Below are positions 37,301 through 45,038 of a DNA stretch of 64,000 nt, in pieces. The translations under genes were made by a program, and so were the position numbers. This DNA is from Chelativorans alearensis (GTDB lineage: Bacteria > Pseudomonadota > Alphaproteobacteria > Rhizobiales > Rhizobiaceae): assembly GCF_010993735.1 (NCBI RefSeq), contig NZ_WQNI01000016.1:96782-160781 (forward strand), read 5' to 3'. Every line of letters begins with the position of its first letter. The first letter of the stretch is position 1. The notes beneath the pieces are model-generated. The model was not told the DNA's origin. It ran no database searches and worked only from the letters and a program-made list of their open reading frames with translations.

Positions 37301-38141
37301 TGCGGCCGTAGACAGTGACGGCGCCGCCGTGAATGGGAATGTTGCGGAAGGCGGTGCGGTCCTCGGCAAGGCCCGGCGCCACGGCGTCGCCGGAATCCCG
37401 CTGCAGGTCGCTGTCGGTGCGGGCGATCGTCAGTGGCACCGTCTCGTCGAACCGTCCCTCCTCGTCGTAGACGCGCAGCACGTAGCTGTATTCGCCGGCG
37501 CCGCCGGCCGGCATGACCCAATCGGCCAGGCTGTTTGGCTGCGTGGGAATGATGTCGATCGGTTTCTTCGAGGGGTTGGGGCCCTGGCGGAAGATGCGGA
37601 TCTCCGCCCGGCCGATGAAGGCCGGGTAGTTGGTGGTGGAAACGAAGGTGATGGCCTCACCGGCCTTGAATGTGTGGCTGACGGGCACCGTCGACACGTT
37701 CAGAAGCGGCTTCTGGTCGAGGCCGTCGAACTTGAGCTGGATATCCACCGCGCTCAGGTCGACATCCGTCTTGCGCTGCCGTTCGACGGAGCGGGCCATG
37801 GGATCGACGCCGAAGGCACCCCCGTCCTGGATGGCTCCGGACTCGTCGACGACCTGACCATCAACACTGATCTTGAAGGGGATACCTATCTGATCGGCCA
37901 GGGACTCCTGCTCGAGATTTGGCGTGATGGGCAGGCGTCCGACGGCGCTGCGGTCGAGCATCTTGCCGCGCATGAGCGAGGGGCAATCCTCTTCGACGCA
38001 CTCGGCCTCCATGCCCTCGGTGGCCGCCGCGGCATTCTCGTCGTCCACCAACCAGTCGGCGGCGAAACCCGGCTGACTCACCAACATGACGGCGACGATC
38101 GCGCTCGTCGCCCGGAGAAATTGATCGCGTGCATAAGTCAT
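34386..38141 (-). CDS. Very large outer-membrane beta-barrel protein with periplasmic Ig-like domains
   Basis: The 1251-residue precursor has a signal peptide (MTYARDQFLRATSAIVAVML, cleavage near GFAA), an acidic linker, two Ig-like modules (about 150-245 and 265-335; the second with VTVYGRNVPEGYG), then a long beta-rich region from about residue 375 that opens with RLAFYLKGKIKGKFLLT and the DPDKYYPVYGDDS motif and ends in phenylalanine (NIVGKF), as barrels do. Such proteins are often annotated as TonB-dependent receptors, but I see no plug or TonB box. The function is unknown. The start could also be the ATG at 38186. Confidence 0.75.
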   Translation of the reverse strand: MTYARDQFLRATSAIVAVMLVSQPGFAADWLVDDENAAAATEGMEAECVEEDCPSLMRGKMLDRSAVGRLPITPNLEQESLADQIGIPFKISVDGQVVDESGAIQDGGAFGVDPMARSVERQRKTDVDLSAVDIQLKFDGLDQKPLLNVSTVPVSHTFKAGEAITFVSTTNYPAFIGRAEIRIFRQGPNPSKKPIDIIPTQPNSLADWVMPAGGAGEYSYVLRVYDEEGRFDETVPLTIARTDSDLQRDSGDAVAPGLAEDRTAFRNIPIHGGAVTVYGRNVPEGYGIHVFNEPVPIDPKGAFVTQRILPPGDHVVDIAVDGPMKAGGLYFSRDVNIPDSEWFYVALADFTVGKRTGDPGIEDVRADEYDKYYKKGRLAFYLKGKIKGKFLLTAAADTGENDIRGLFNHMDAKDARELLRRIDPDKYYPVYGDDSTSVEDAPTQGKFYVRLERGDSHIMWGNYKTRIEGSRFLSSDRGLYGANAVYRSQGTTSFGERKGRVDLYAALPDTLPQRDEFLGTGGSAYFLKRQDITIGSETVSVETRDGVTGRLIERRFLKDGEDYTFDYLQGVIILKRPLSSSALGLGPVRDGALGESNQYLIVQYEYEPKAGDLDGYVYGGRVQRWLGDRLRIGVTGMNEKTGEADQQAIGADFLLRRSDTTYLEAEIAQSRGPGFGSTYSTDGGLTIDDRSASGGRSARAWMVEGQADLADFNRFGVGGKVGAYYESKDANFASITEQIRHDRRTWGGHVSLPITGDVDIGASYDELEDDGGQNKRDSDLTISWQFDNYWKASFGVSYTKLYSPQAAMSGKRGYHGKRMDAGVRIDYRQNADYLYYGFAQSTVEREGDIYKNDRYGLGAQVRLTEKIGVEGEVSHGNRGFGGLANLTYSPTVEDHYYIGYRLDPDRSFDLARSDVLDGVDRGSIVGGVRKRIDDVTSAYAENNYDLFGRRRSLAQTYGVVYTPDAMWTVDGGVEVGRVMDDRLDPNTGKERSDFDRYAVSLAAGYNDEELGLKGRIRGEARFERSDDKTRDRNTYLLSSGGTWSHHESGRLLASVDAVVSDSDAGVFYDGDYVEASLGYAYRPALDDRLNALVRYTFLYDLPGNDQISSLLSGSATNGPLQRSHIVSADVTYDVLPWLSIGGKYGARFGQIRYRNSDSKTLDDDWQDSIAHLGILRTDLHIVKEWDALLEGRAFFTPDVETVDYGLLAALYRHVGNNFKVGAGYNFGRFSDDLRDLTLDDRGPFLNIVGKF

Positions 38142-38646
38142 GATGTGGTACCCGCTGTTCTTGCTCGTGTTGATGGTCGGTCCCATTCCGGTGTCTCTAA
38201 TGCTGGTTTCAGTTTCGATCCGGCAGCAGCGGCCGCTTTCAGGTGTTTGCGGCCAGTGGGCGGCCGACGGCCGCAACTGGCGAACCCGAGCGCCAACCCT
38301 CTCCTGTGTGGCTCGGTTTACACATGCGGTGTGGCAGCACCGCCCGACGTATAGAAAGGCGGGATATGATTCCGTCAGTTGCGATGGGGTAGGGATACGG
38401 TAAACGCACACTCGCCATTCTGGGGCGTGCGCTTGCGGTGTCGCCGACGTCGACCTGGGCCGGCGGCGGGGGTCACGCCATCCCTATGTTTACTTCATAT
38501 CCGCCCGTAAGCGCTTCCCGTACTCCGGCCGATCGGCACACGCGCGCGCCGGCGGAGGGAGCGTGGCGCAAGGCCCGCGGGCGGGCTATAAGGGCAGCGG
38601 CATCGCCTTGCGCGTTGCCTGAAGCGGAGACGATCCGGGAGGTTGG
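38142..38646. other. Divergent intergenic region, barrel gene / mccA
   Basis: About 505 bp between two divergent genes. It must contain both promoters; CGGGAGGTTGG just before mccA is a good ribosome-binding site. A GCGGCC/GGCCGC pair near 38245-38270 is the only structure I see. The stretch upstream of the barrel gene is open in the same frame but does not look like protein-coding sequence. Confidence 0.4.
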
Positions 38647-40602
38647 ATGTTCGGAAAAATCCTCATCGCCAATCGCGGCGAAATCGCCGTGCGTGTGATG
38701 GAGACGGCGCGTCGTCTGGGCATAGCCACGGTGGCCGTCTATTCGGACGTGGATGCCGGGGCGCTGCACGTCGCCATGGCCGACGAGGCTGTTGCGATCG
38801 GCCCTGCGCCAGCGGCGGAGAGCTATCTCGACGGTGCGCGCATCATCGCGGCGGCCAAGGCACGCGGGGCCGAGGCTATCCATCCGGGCTACGGCTTCCT
38901 GTCGGAGAACCCGGATTTCGCCGAGGCCGTGGAAGCGGCAGGGCTCGTCTTCATCGGTCCCTCGGCCGAGGCGATCCGCGCCATGGGGCTGAAGGACGCG
39001 GCCAAGCGGCTGATGGAGAAGGCCGGCGTGCCGGTGGTACCCGGCTATCACGGCGAGGCACAGGAACTGGTGGTACTGGCCGGGAAGGCGCGCGAGATCG
39101 GCTATCCCGTGCTCATCAAGGCGCGCGCCGGCGGCGGCGGCAAGGGCATGCGGCGCGTCGACGAGCCGGAGAAGTTCGCCGAGGCGCTGGCCGCGGCCAA
39201 GCGAGAGGCGAAGGCCGCCTTCGGCGACGGGCGCGTGCTTGTGGAAAAGCTGATCGAGAAGCCGCGCCACATCGAGGTACAGGTATTCGGCGATCGGCAC
39301 GGCAATGTCGTGCATCTTTACGAGCGCGACTGCTCGGCCCAGCGCCGCCACCAGAAGGTGATCGAGGAGGCGCCCGCGCCGGGCATGACCAATGCCATGC
39401 GCTTGGCGATGACGGATGCGGCGGTGAAGGCGGCGCGGGCGATCGGCTACAGCGGGGCCGGCACGGTCGAGTTCATCGTCGATGCATCGAAAGGGCTCAG
39501 GCCCGACCGCTTCTGGTTCATGGAGATGAACACGCGGCTGCAGGTCGAGCATCCGGTGACGGAGATGACGACGGGCATCGATCTGGTGGAGTGGCAGTTG
39601 CGCGTGGCGGCCGGAGAGGCCCTGCCCCGCGCGCAAGCCGCGATCGCCCTTGCCGGCCACGCCGTCGAGGCGCGGATCTACGCCGAGGATGCCGCGCGCG
39701 GCTTCCTGCCGGCCACCGGCACGCTGCACCATCTGCGCTTTCCGGCACGTGTCGCGGGGGCGAGCCTGCGCGTCGACACGGGCGTGCGCGAGGGCGATGC
39801 CATCTCCCCCCACTACGACCCGATGATCGCCAAGCTGGTGGTGCATGCCGGCGACCGCGCCAGCGCGCTTTCCGCGCTCGCCGCGGCGCTGGAGGAGACG
39901 GAGATCGCCGGCTCGACCGTGAACACGGCCTTCCTGGCGCGGCTGGCGCGCGATGAGGCTTTTGCATCCGGCGATGTCGACACGGGGCTCATCGAGCGGC
40001 GGCAGGAAGCGCTGACACGCACCGCGGAGCCGGACACCAGGGCCATCGCCGAGGCGGCGCTTGCAGCCTCCGGCGCCGTCCACCGGCCCGAGGCGCCCGA
40101 GCCCTTCGAGGCGATCCAGGCCTACGGCCACTTCCACCCGCCGGTGCATCGCAGCACGATCCACCATGGCGAGCGCGCGGTGCCTTATGCCATCACCGGG
40201 CTCGGCGACGGGCGCTTCGCCGTGCAGCTCAAAGGGCCGGACGGGGCGGAGGAGACGGTGGTGCTCATGGCGGGCGCAAGCCGGCGGCTCGCTTCATGGC
40301 CGGGCCACGTGACGCTCTTTGACGGCGCCGACAGCCATACATTCCGCCTGCACGACCCGCTGGCACTTGCCGAGGAGGCGGCCGTCGGGGGCGACGGCCT
40401 GCGCGCGCCGATGCCGGGGCTTGTCAAACTGGTGCGGGCGGCGGCGAAGAAGCCGGTGAAAAAGGGCCAGCCGCTGCTCGTTCTCGAGGCCATGAAGATG
40501 GAGCACACCATCGCCGCCCCCCATGACGGCGTCATCGCCGAAATCGCCGCCGAGGGCACGCAGGTGAACGACGGAGCGGTGCTGGTGCGGTTTGAAGAAT
40601 GA
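38647..40602 (+). CDS. mccA: 3-methylcrotonyl-CoA carboxylase, biotin carboxylase/BCCP (alpha) subunit
   Basis: The 651-residue subunit carboxylates its own biotin. It has the biotin carboxylase domain (MFGKILIANRGEIAVRV, IHPGYGFLSEN, KARAGGGGKGMR and FMEMNTRLQVEHPVTE), a linker, and a C-terminal biotinyl domain with the biotinylated lysine in LEAMKMEH (Lys617). It pairs with MccB encoded at 25.1-26.7 kb; a mcc rather than pcc or acc assignment rests on that partner. Its stop codon TGA at 40600-40602 is the first unit of a heptamer array. Confidence 0.9.
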   Translation: MFGKILIANRGEIAVRVMETARRLGIATVAVYSDVDAGALHVAMADEAVAIGPAPAAESYLDGARIIAAAKARGAEAIHPGYGFLSENPDFAEAVEAAGLVFIGPSAEAIRAMGLKDAAKRLMEKAGVPVVPGYHGEAQELVVLAGKAREIGYPVLIKARAGGGGKGMRRVDEPEKFAEALAAAKREAKAAFGDGRVLVEKLIEKPRHIEVQVFGDRHGNVVHLYERDCSAQRRHQKVIEEAPAPGMTNAMRLAMTDAAVKAARAIGYSGAGTVEFIVDASKGLRPDRFWFMEMNTRLQVEHPVTEMTTGIDLVEWQLRVAAGEALPRAQAAIALAGHAVEARIYAEDAARGFLPATGTLHHLRFPARVAGASLRVDTGVREGDAISPHYDPMIAKLVVHAGDRASALSALAAALEETEIAGSTVNTAFLARLARDEAFASGDVDTGLIERRQEALTRTAEPDTRAIAEAALAASGAVHRPEAPEPFEAIQAYGHFHPPVHRSTIHHGERAVPYAITGLGDGRFAVQLKGPDGAEETVVLMAGASRRLASWPGHVTLFDGADSHTFRLHDPLALAEEAAVGGDGLRAPMPGLVKLVRAAAKKPVKKGQPLLVLEAMKMEHTIAAPHDGVIAEIAAEGTQVNDGAVLVRFEE

Positions 40603-40692
40603 ATAGTGAGTAGTGAGTAGTGAATAGAGAGTAGTGGAGCGACCGGCAGGTTCTTCTCTACTCACTACTCACTACTCACTACTCTCCACTCA
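40599..40692. repeat. Inverted heptamer-repeat array between mccA and Sel1 gene
   Basis: The left arm (40599-40638) is built of TGAATAG and TGAGTAG units, the right arm (about 40654-40692) of CTACTCA units, separated by about 15 bp. It is the same design as the array at 9751-9893 and also lies at a convergent gene junction, with the mccA stop codon inside its first unit. The close spacing of the arms allows a tight hairpin. Confidence 0.9.
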
Positions 40693-40704
40693 CTTCCCCT
40701 CACC

Positions 40705-40971
40705 TCACTGCATTGTCATCCACTCGCGCGCCTCGCGCAGGGCCCGGGCGATGTCGGCTTTCGACATGTTGGCCGCCAGTTCCGAGCGCATCTCGGCGGC
40801 GCGGTCCGATCCCTTGATGGCGGCGATGTTGAGCCATTTGTGGGCGGCCACAAGGTCCATGTCGCAGTCGCGGCCGGTCGCATACATCATGCCGAGCTGA
40901 AGCAGAACGTCCGGCTGGGCGTTGCCGCCCGCCGTGGCTGATCCTGTTCCCTGAAAATCGAAACGTGCCAT
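40705..40971 (-). CDS. Sel1-repeat small protein
   Basis: The 88-residue protein has one Sel1-type (TPR-like) helical pair, LLQLGMMYATGRDCDMDLVAAHKWLNIAAIKG, followed by a helix with EMRSELAANMSKADIARALREAREW, a pattern shared by small Sel1 proteins of Hyphomicrobiales. No signal peptide or membrane segment is seen. Sel1 repeats bind other proteins; the partner is unknown. It converges on mccA across the heptamer array. Confidence 0.75.
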   Translation of the reverse strand: MARFDFQGTGSATAGGNAQPDVLLQLGMMYATGRDCDMDLVAAHKWLNIAAIKGSDRAAEMRSELAANMSKADIARALREAREWMTMQ

Positions 40972-41385
40972 TTTACAAATCCCCGTTTTACACCCTGAGA
41001 GCCGCCCGCCTTCTCTTTTCCGAGGCGGTGCTGCGATAGGTCCCGAGGATGGAGGCGAGGATTGAAATCGCCGTTAAACAGCTTGATTAATTTGCAGAAA
41101 ACAAAGTTCAAACATTCGGTAAAGGGCTGGATTCCGTTAAGGATAGGAACGCCTGAAGCACAAGACTTTCAGCCGCGCGGACGGGAAAAAATGTAACCGA
41201 CGCGACAACCCTTTCCTAACCATCCGAGAAGGCGCGCTGGAAAAACACCGCCGTCTCCGCTTCCCCATGGGACCCCGTGGAAGCCTGCTTTCAGCATCTT
41301 CCACAGACACGCGGAATGCATTACGCTTACGTTCGCGTAACTGGCGGAACCAGAGGCCCGCCAGCGTCAGGGAGGAAAAGACACA
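40972..41385. other. Intergenic region before DUF2147 gene
   Basis: About 414 bp between divergent genes. It holds an inverted repeat TTACGC (41321-41326) / GCGTAA (41335-41340) 46 bp before the DUF2147 start and a GGGAGGAAAAG ribosome-binding site. No gene or RNA is convincing. Confidence 0.4.
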
Positions 41386-41727
41386 ATGCGCAGGATGTTC
41401 TTTGCGGGCGCGGCATTTCTTGCCGCGATGGGGCCGGCGCTGGCCGATCCGATCGAAGGGAGATGGAAGACCGGCTCGGGCAACACGGCGGAGATTTCCG
41501 CCTGCGGTGGCGCCTACTGCATCACGCTGAAGACCGGTCCGCACGCCGGCAAGCAGATCGGCCGCTTCGAGCCGCAGGGCGAGGGCAGCTACGCGGGCAC
41601 GGTGACGGATCCGAACAAGGACAAGACCTATAAGGGCAAAGGGAGCCTGGAGGGCAATGTCTTCACCATGGGCGGCTGCGTGCTTGGCGGCCTTATCTGC
41701 CGCAACGAGGCCTGGTCGCGGATGTAG
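41386..41727 (+). CDS. DUF2147 periplasmic protein
   Basis: The 113-residue product has a signal peptide (MRRMFFAGAAFLAAMGPALA) and a mature part starting DPIEGRWKT with paired motifs (CGGAYCITLKTG, DPNKDKTYKGKGSL, GCVLGGLICRNEAW). This is the DUF2147 family of small secreted beta-rich proteins of unknown function; the four cysteines would form two disulfides. It converges on pdxJ with only 12 bp between the stop codons. Confidence 0.85.
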   Translation: MRRMFFAGAAFLAAMGPALADPIEGRWKTGSGNTAEISACGGAYCITLKTGPHAGKQIGRFEPQGEGSYAGTVTDPNKDKTYKGKGSLEGNVFTMGGCVLGGLICRNEAWSRM

Positions 41728-41732
41728 GGTGA

Positions 41733-41748
41733 AGGGGGATTACCCCCT
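41733..41748. terminator. Hairpin overlapping the pdxJ stop codon
   Basis: AGGGGG (41733-41738) and CCCCCT (41743-41748) pair around ATTA. The loop contains part of the pdxJ TAA, so the structure spans the junction of two convergent genes that are only 12 bp apart. There is no U-run on the DUF2147 side, so strength is uncertain. Confidence 0.5.
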
Positions 41749-42495
41749 CCCCGCCCCGCAGGCCCTCAAGAACCGCCGCACCGTCTCGGCCATGCCGAAC
41801 TCCAGCGCGTCGGCAGTCAGGCTGTGCCCGATGGAGACTTCCGCCAGCGCCGGGATGCGATCGGCGAGCGCGGGCAGGTTGGCGACGGTAAGATCGTGCC
41901 CTGCATTGACGCCGAGGCCGAGCGCGGCCGCCGCGTCTGCCGTTTTCCCAAGCTTTTCCAGTTCCTTGGCGGCCTTCCTCGGATCATCGTATGTGGCGCC
42001 GTAAGGGCCGGTGTAAAGCTCGATGCGGTTGGCCCCCGTTGCCTTGGCGGCGATAAGCGCCGCCTCGTCGGCATCGGGATCGCTGAAGAGCGAGACGCGC
42101 ATGCCGCGCTGCTTGAGCCGGCCGACCATCGGTCTCAGGAGATCGACATCCCGCTTGAAGTTCCAGCCGTGATCGGAAGTTGCCTGCTGGGGATCGTCGG
42201 GCACCAGTGTCACTTGGTCCGGTTCAGTTTCCAGAACCAGTTCCAGAAATTCCTCCGTCGGGTAGCCTTCGATATTGAACTCCCGATCGGGAAACTCGTC
42301 GTCGATCAGGGCGCGGATTTCCGGCACATCGGAAAAGCGGACGTGGCGCTGGTCGGGCCGCGGGTGCACGGTCAGCCCGTTGGCGCCGGCGGCAAGCGCG
42401 ATGCGGCCAAGCCCTGTCACGCTCGGCCACGGCAGATCGCGCCGGTTGCGCAGCATGGCGATCGCGTTAAGATTGACGGAGAGCTTGGCCGGCAT
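41740..42495 (-). CDS. pdxJ: Pyridoxine 5'-phosphate synthase
   Basis: PdxJ condenses 1-deoxyxylulose 5-phosphate with 3-amino-2-oxopropyl phosphate to make pyridoxine 5'-phosphate. The 251-residue protein starts [19 protein letters not shown] and shows [56 protein letters not shown] and [13 protein letters not shown] chose the ATG at 42495; the frame stays open further upstream. In many Hyphomicrobiales pdxJ stands next to acpS; here it is alone, far from acpS. Confidence 0.94.
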   Translation of the reverse strand: MPAKLSVNLNAIAMLRNRRDLPWPSVTGLGRIALAAGANGLTVHPRPDQRHVRFSDVPEIRALIDDEFPDREFNIEGYPTEEFLELVLETEPDQVTLVPDDPQQATSDHGWNFKRDVDLLRPMVGRLKQRGMRVSLFSDPDADEAALIAAKATGANRIELYTGPYGATYDDPRKAAKELEKLGKTADAAAALGLGVNAGHDLTVANLPALADRIPALAEVSIGHSLTADALEFGMAETVRRFLRACGAGRG

Positions 42496-42634
42496 GGCGA
42501 ATCCCGTTGCAAGGAGAGCTTTTCTCTCCACCCTATACCGGCTTTCGGCGGAACCGACAGGGCCAATTGCGCTTGTCGGGAGGGACAGGAGAACGGCCCG
42601 CGGGCGCGCCGATGAGCGCCCAGGAGACGATGCG

Positions 42635-43042
42635 ATGCTGATCAACGAGACGCCGCCCCATGTGCGCCGCATCGATACCGACCGCGAGGACGCTTATGCC
42701 TTCGAGATCACCGGCCACATCACAACCGCCGACGTGGAGAACATGTACGGCCTTTTGGAAGGCGCCTATGAACTGCACGAGCGGATCGACCTGATCGTCA
42801 CCATCCGCGATTACGAGGGCTTCGACTGGAGTGCGGCGTGGAAGGATCGGGTCATGTTCGGCAAGACCCGCGCGTTCGAGCACATCCGCAAGTGCGCCGT
42901 GGTCGGCGGGCCGGGCTGGGTCGGCACCGCGGTCGCTCTCTTCCGGCCGTTCTTCTCCGTGGAGATGAAGCACTTCGAGGCAACGGAGATGGATGCGGCG
43001 TGGGCATGGATCGACGCCAACCCGCTTCCCGGCCCGGCTTGA
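42635..43042 (+). CDS. STAS/SpoIIAA-like protein
   Basis: The 135-residue protein resembles the SpoIIAA-like STAS family (DUF3478): a short fold with the pattern [34 protein letters not shown], then a long segment with [27 protein letters not shown]. Such proteins are thought to bind lipids or small ligands; the role here is unknown. CAGGAG precedes the ATG at 42635. It is divergent from pdxJ and converges with the helicase gene. Confidence 0.75.
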   Translation: MLINETPPHVRRIDTDREDAYAFEITGHITTADVENMYGLLEGAYELHERIDLIVTIRDYEGFDWSAAWKDRVMFGKTRAFEHIRKCAVVGGPGWVGTAVALFRPFFSVEMKHFEATEMDAAWAWIDANPLPGPA

Positions 43043-43049
43043 GCCCTAC

Positions 43050-43170
43050 CGCATCGGCCCGAAAACCGGAATCGGTTTTCGGAAAGCACGATGCGTAGAT
43101 TCAAAGGCTAACGCTGTTGTTTTGTCGCAATTCCGGACGGAAAACCGGCTTCCACTTTTCCTGAAATTGC
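43050..43170. repeat. Two rhizobial palindromic repeats at a convergent junction
   Basis: The first is a nested palindrome, CGCATCG (43050-43056) / CGATGCG (43089-43095) with CCGAAAACCG (43059-43068) / CGGTTTTCGG (43073-43082) inside. The second, GCAATT (43127-43132) / AATTGC (43165-43170) enclosing TCCGGACGGAAAACCGGCT, is closely matched at 61021-61064. They fill the gap between the STAS-like and helicase genes. Confidence 0.8.
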
Positions 43171-43171
43171 T

Positions 43172-44299
43172 CTACCGCACCACCGTCAGCCGCTCCGCCG
43201 CGCGCGTGATCGCCGTGTAGAGCCAGCGCTGGCGGGTGTCGCGGAAGGCGAAGCTCTCGTCGAACAGAACGACATCGTCCCATTGCGAGCCCTGCGCCTT
43301 GTGCACCGTGAGCGCGTAGCCGAAGTCGAAATCGTCGTAGCGCTTCTTCGTCTGCCAGGGGATTTCGGATTCCGGGTCCTCGAACGCCCCTTTCAGGAGC
43401 TTGATCTTGGCCACGCCGCGGTCCGGATCATCCTCCTCGGGCGAGACCAGCAGGTTGATGCCCGGCTTCACCGTCTCGCGCGAGGCCGTCATGACCTTCC
43501 ACAGCGAGCCGTTCAAAAGCCCCTTGTTGGGGTCGTTCCTCAGGCACACCAGCTTGTCGCCCGCCTGCGGGAGAAGCCCCTCGAAACCCTTCAGTTGGCG
43601 CAGGCGCTGGTTATAGCGCCGCCGCGTGCGGTTGATGCCGACCAGCACCTGGTCGGCGGAAAGCACCAGGTCGCTGTTCACGTCGGCTTTCGAGATCACC
43701 TTCGCGGTGCCGTAATCGCCATACATGAACTCCCGGCCCTCGCGCACGTCGAGCGCCAGGCGGATGATGGGATTGTCGCGCGCCTGGCGGTGGATCTCGG
43801 TCAGGAGATAGTCCGGCTCGTGCTCGGTGAAGAAGCCGCCGCCGGATATGGGCGGAAGCTGGCCGGGGTCGCCCAGAACCAGGATGGGCGTACCGAAGGA
43901 CATGAGATCGCGGCCCAGTTCCTCGTCCACCATGGAGCATTCGTCGATGACGACGAGCTTGGCGCGCGAGACCGGGCTTTGCCGGTTGAGCGAGAAGGTA
44001 GGCGACATGGAAGTCTTGCCCGTCGCCTCATCCTCCACCTGCTCCTCGCCGCGCGGGCGATAGATGAGCGAATGGATGGTGCGCGCGTTCACCGCGCCCT
44101 TGGAGCGCAGCACCTGGGCCGCCTTGCCGGTGAAGGCGGCAAACTGCACGCCGCCGTCCACGTGCTCCGCGAAGTAGCGCGCCAGCGTGGTCTTGCCCGT
44201 GCCGGCATAGCCGAACAGCCGGAAGAGCTGCGACTGCCCCTCCTTCAGCCAGCGCGATACGGCCTTCAGCGCCTCGTCCTGTTGCGGCGAAAACTCCAT
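43172..44299 (-). CDS. RecD-like SF1B DNA helicase
   Basis: The 375-residue ATPase starts MEFSPQQDEALKAVSRWLK and has the helicase motifs: Walker A GYAGTGKTTL, motif Ia FTGKAAQVL, Walker B VVIDECSM, motif III GDPGQLPPI, TEIHRQ, and a UvrD_C_2-type end, YALTVHKAQGSQWDDVVLFD and YTAITRA. It lacks the N-terminal domain of RecD2 and RecBCD RecD, so it is a compact stand-alone 5'-3' helicase type found in alphaproteobacteria. It is the last gene downstream of mazF on the same strand. Confidence 0.88.
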   Translation of the reverse strand: MEFSPQQDEALKAVSRWLKEGQSQLFRLFGYAGTGKTTLARYFAEHVDGGVQFAAFTGKAAQVLRSKGAVNARTIHSLIYRPRGEEQVEDEATGKTSMSPTFSLNRQSPVSRAKLVVIDECSMVDEELGRDLMSFGTPILVLGDPGQLPPISGGGFFTEHEPDYLLTEIHRQARDNPIIRLALDVREGREFMYGDYGTAKVISKADVNSDLVLSADQVLVGINRTRRRYNQRLRQLKGFEGLLPQAGDKLVCLRNDPNKGLLNGSLWKVMTASRETVKPGINLLVSPEEDDPDRGVAKIKLLKGAFEDPESEIPWQTKKRYDDFDFGYALTVHKAQGSQWDDVVLFDESFAFRDTRQRWLYTAITRAAERLTVVR

Positions 44300-44352
44300 C
44301 TCCGCCAGAAATCAGATTCTGCCGGGGATGAACAGGCCTTCTTGCTGCCCAC

Positions 44353-44688
44353 TCAGCCGATCTGCAAGAGCGCTGCAAGGATAGCGCGGACTTGCACCAG
44401 CACGCTCTCCGGCACGCGCTCGATGAAGCGGAAGCCGCGATGGGCGCGGTGCATCGTTCGTGGCTGATCAGCCATGACCGCACCACGCGTCTTCATCCCC
44501 TCCGGCAAGATGACCTTGGTGGGCCACGGTGTCGCGTTTCTTGTAATCGGACAGACGATCGAGCGGGGATAGAGCGTATTGAACTCGCGATCGGTCAGAA
44601 TAAGAGCCGGGCGCACGCCCTGCTGCTCCGTTCCACGAACGGGATCGAAATCCACCCAGGCGATGTCACCTGCCTCTAAGGAGGTCAT
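44353..44688 (-). CDS. mazF: MazF/PemK-type toxin endoribonuclease
   Basis: MazF toxins cleave single-stranded mRNA at short sequences. The 111-residue product has the PemK/MazF pattern: LEAGDIAWVDFDPVRGTEQQGVRPALILT, then VCPITRNATPWPTKV, and RTMHRAHRGFRF. The ATG at 44688 lies 23 bases inside the mazE gene, an overlap typical of toxin-antitoxin pairs. It is the distal gene of a chain that begins with ilvB. The cleavage site cannot be predicted. Confidence 0.9.
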   Translation of the reverse strand: MTSLEAGDIAWVDFDPVRGTEQQGVRPALILTDREFNTLYPRSIVCPITRNATPWPTKVILPEGMKTRGAVMADQPRTMHRAHRGFRFIERVPESVLVQVRAILAALLQIG

Positions 44689-44974
44689 CGAGTGTGATCT
44701 CGCCTCTGGAATATTCGTCGTCGATAATTTCCTCACCGCGATCCGGACCCCACTCGACCGTTTCCGGGGCGTTTTCCGGTCCGAGTCTCTTCGTTTCCGA
44801 GATGATCCACTCCAGCGTGATCTTCTTCGGCTCTTTGGGCTCGATCACGCCCTTGCCGTCCTTGACGGTGAACTCGACGGCCTGGCCCGGCTGCAGGCCA
44901 AGCTCGTCAAGCGCCGCCTTGGGAAGGCGGATAGCGGCGCTGTTGCCCCATTTTGCGATGCGAAGTTCGGTCAT
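44666..44974 (-). CDS. mazE: MazE/AbrB-type antitoxin
   Basis: The 102-residue antitoxin has an N-terminal SpoVT-AbrB DNA-binding domain (MTELRIAKWGNSAAIRLPKAALDEL) with the WGNS and RLPK motifs of MazE, and an acidic C-terminal tail (EYSRGEITLDDLL) that would wrap its toxin. The start at 44974 gives a MazE of normal length. A palindrome at 44992-45010 just upstream is a good candidate for autoregulation. The gene lies 64 bp after ilvN. Confidence 0.9.
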   Translation of the reverse strand: MTELRIAKWGNSAAIRLPKAALDELGLQPGQAVEFTVKDGKGVIEPKEPKKITLEWIISETKRLGPENAPETVEWGPDRGEEIIDDEYSRGEITLDDLLRGR

Positions 44975-44991
44975 GGCGTACTCGCAGAATT

Positions 44992-45010
44992 GTATATCCA
45001 AAGTATATAC
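44992..45010. promoter_or_regulatory. Palindrome before mazE (candidate antitoxin operator)
   Basis: GTATAT (44992-44997) and ATATAC (45005-45010) form an inverted repeat with centre CCAAAGT, 18 bases before the mazE start and downstream of the ilvN stop. AbrB-type antitoxins bind such AT-rich palindromes in their own promoters; here it would also give the module a promoter separate from ilvB. Confidence 0.45.
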
Positions 45011-45038
45011 GCCACCCGAGCCCTGGCTTCAAGGAGGC

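Noticed and set aside
34386..38411. Barrel protein start at 38411
   Set aside because: The extra 90 residues have no signal peptide and place a hydrophobic secretion signal in the middle; starting at 38141 puts it at the N-terminus.
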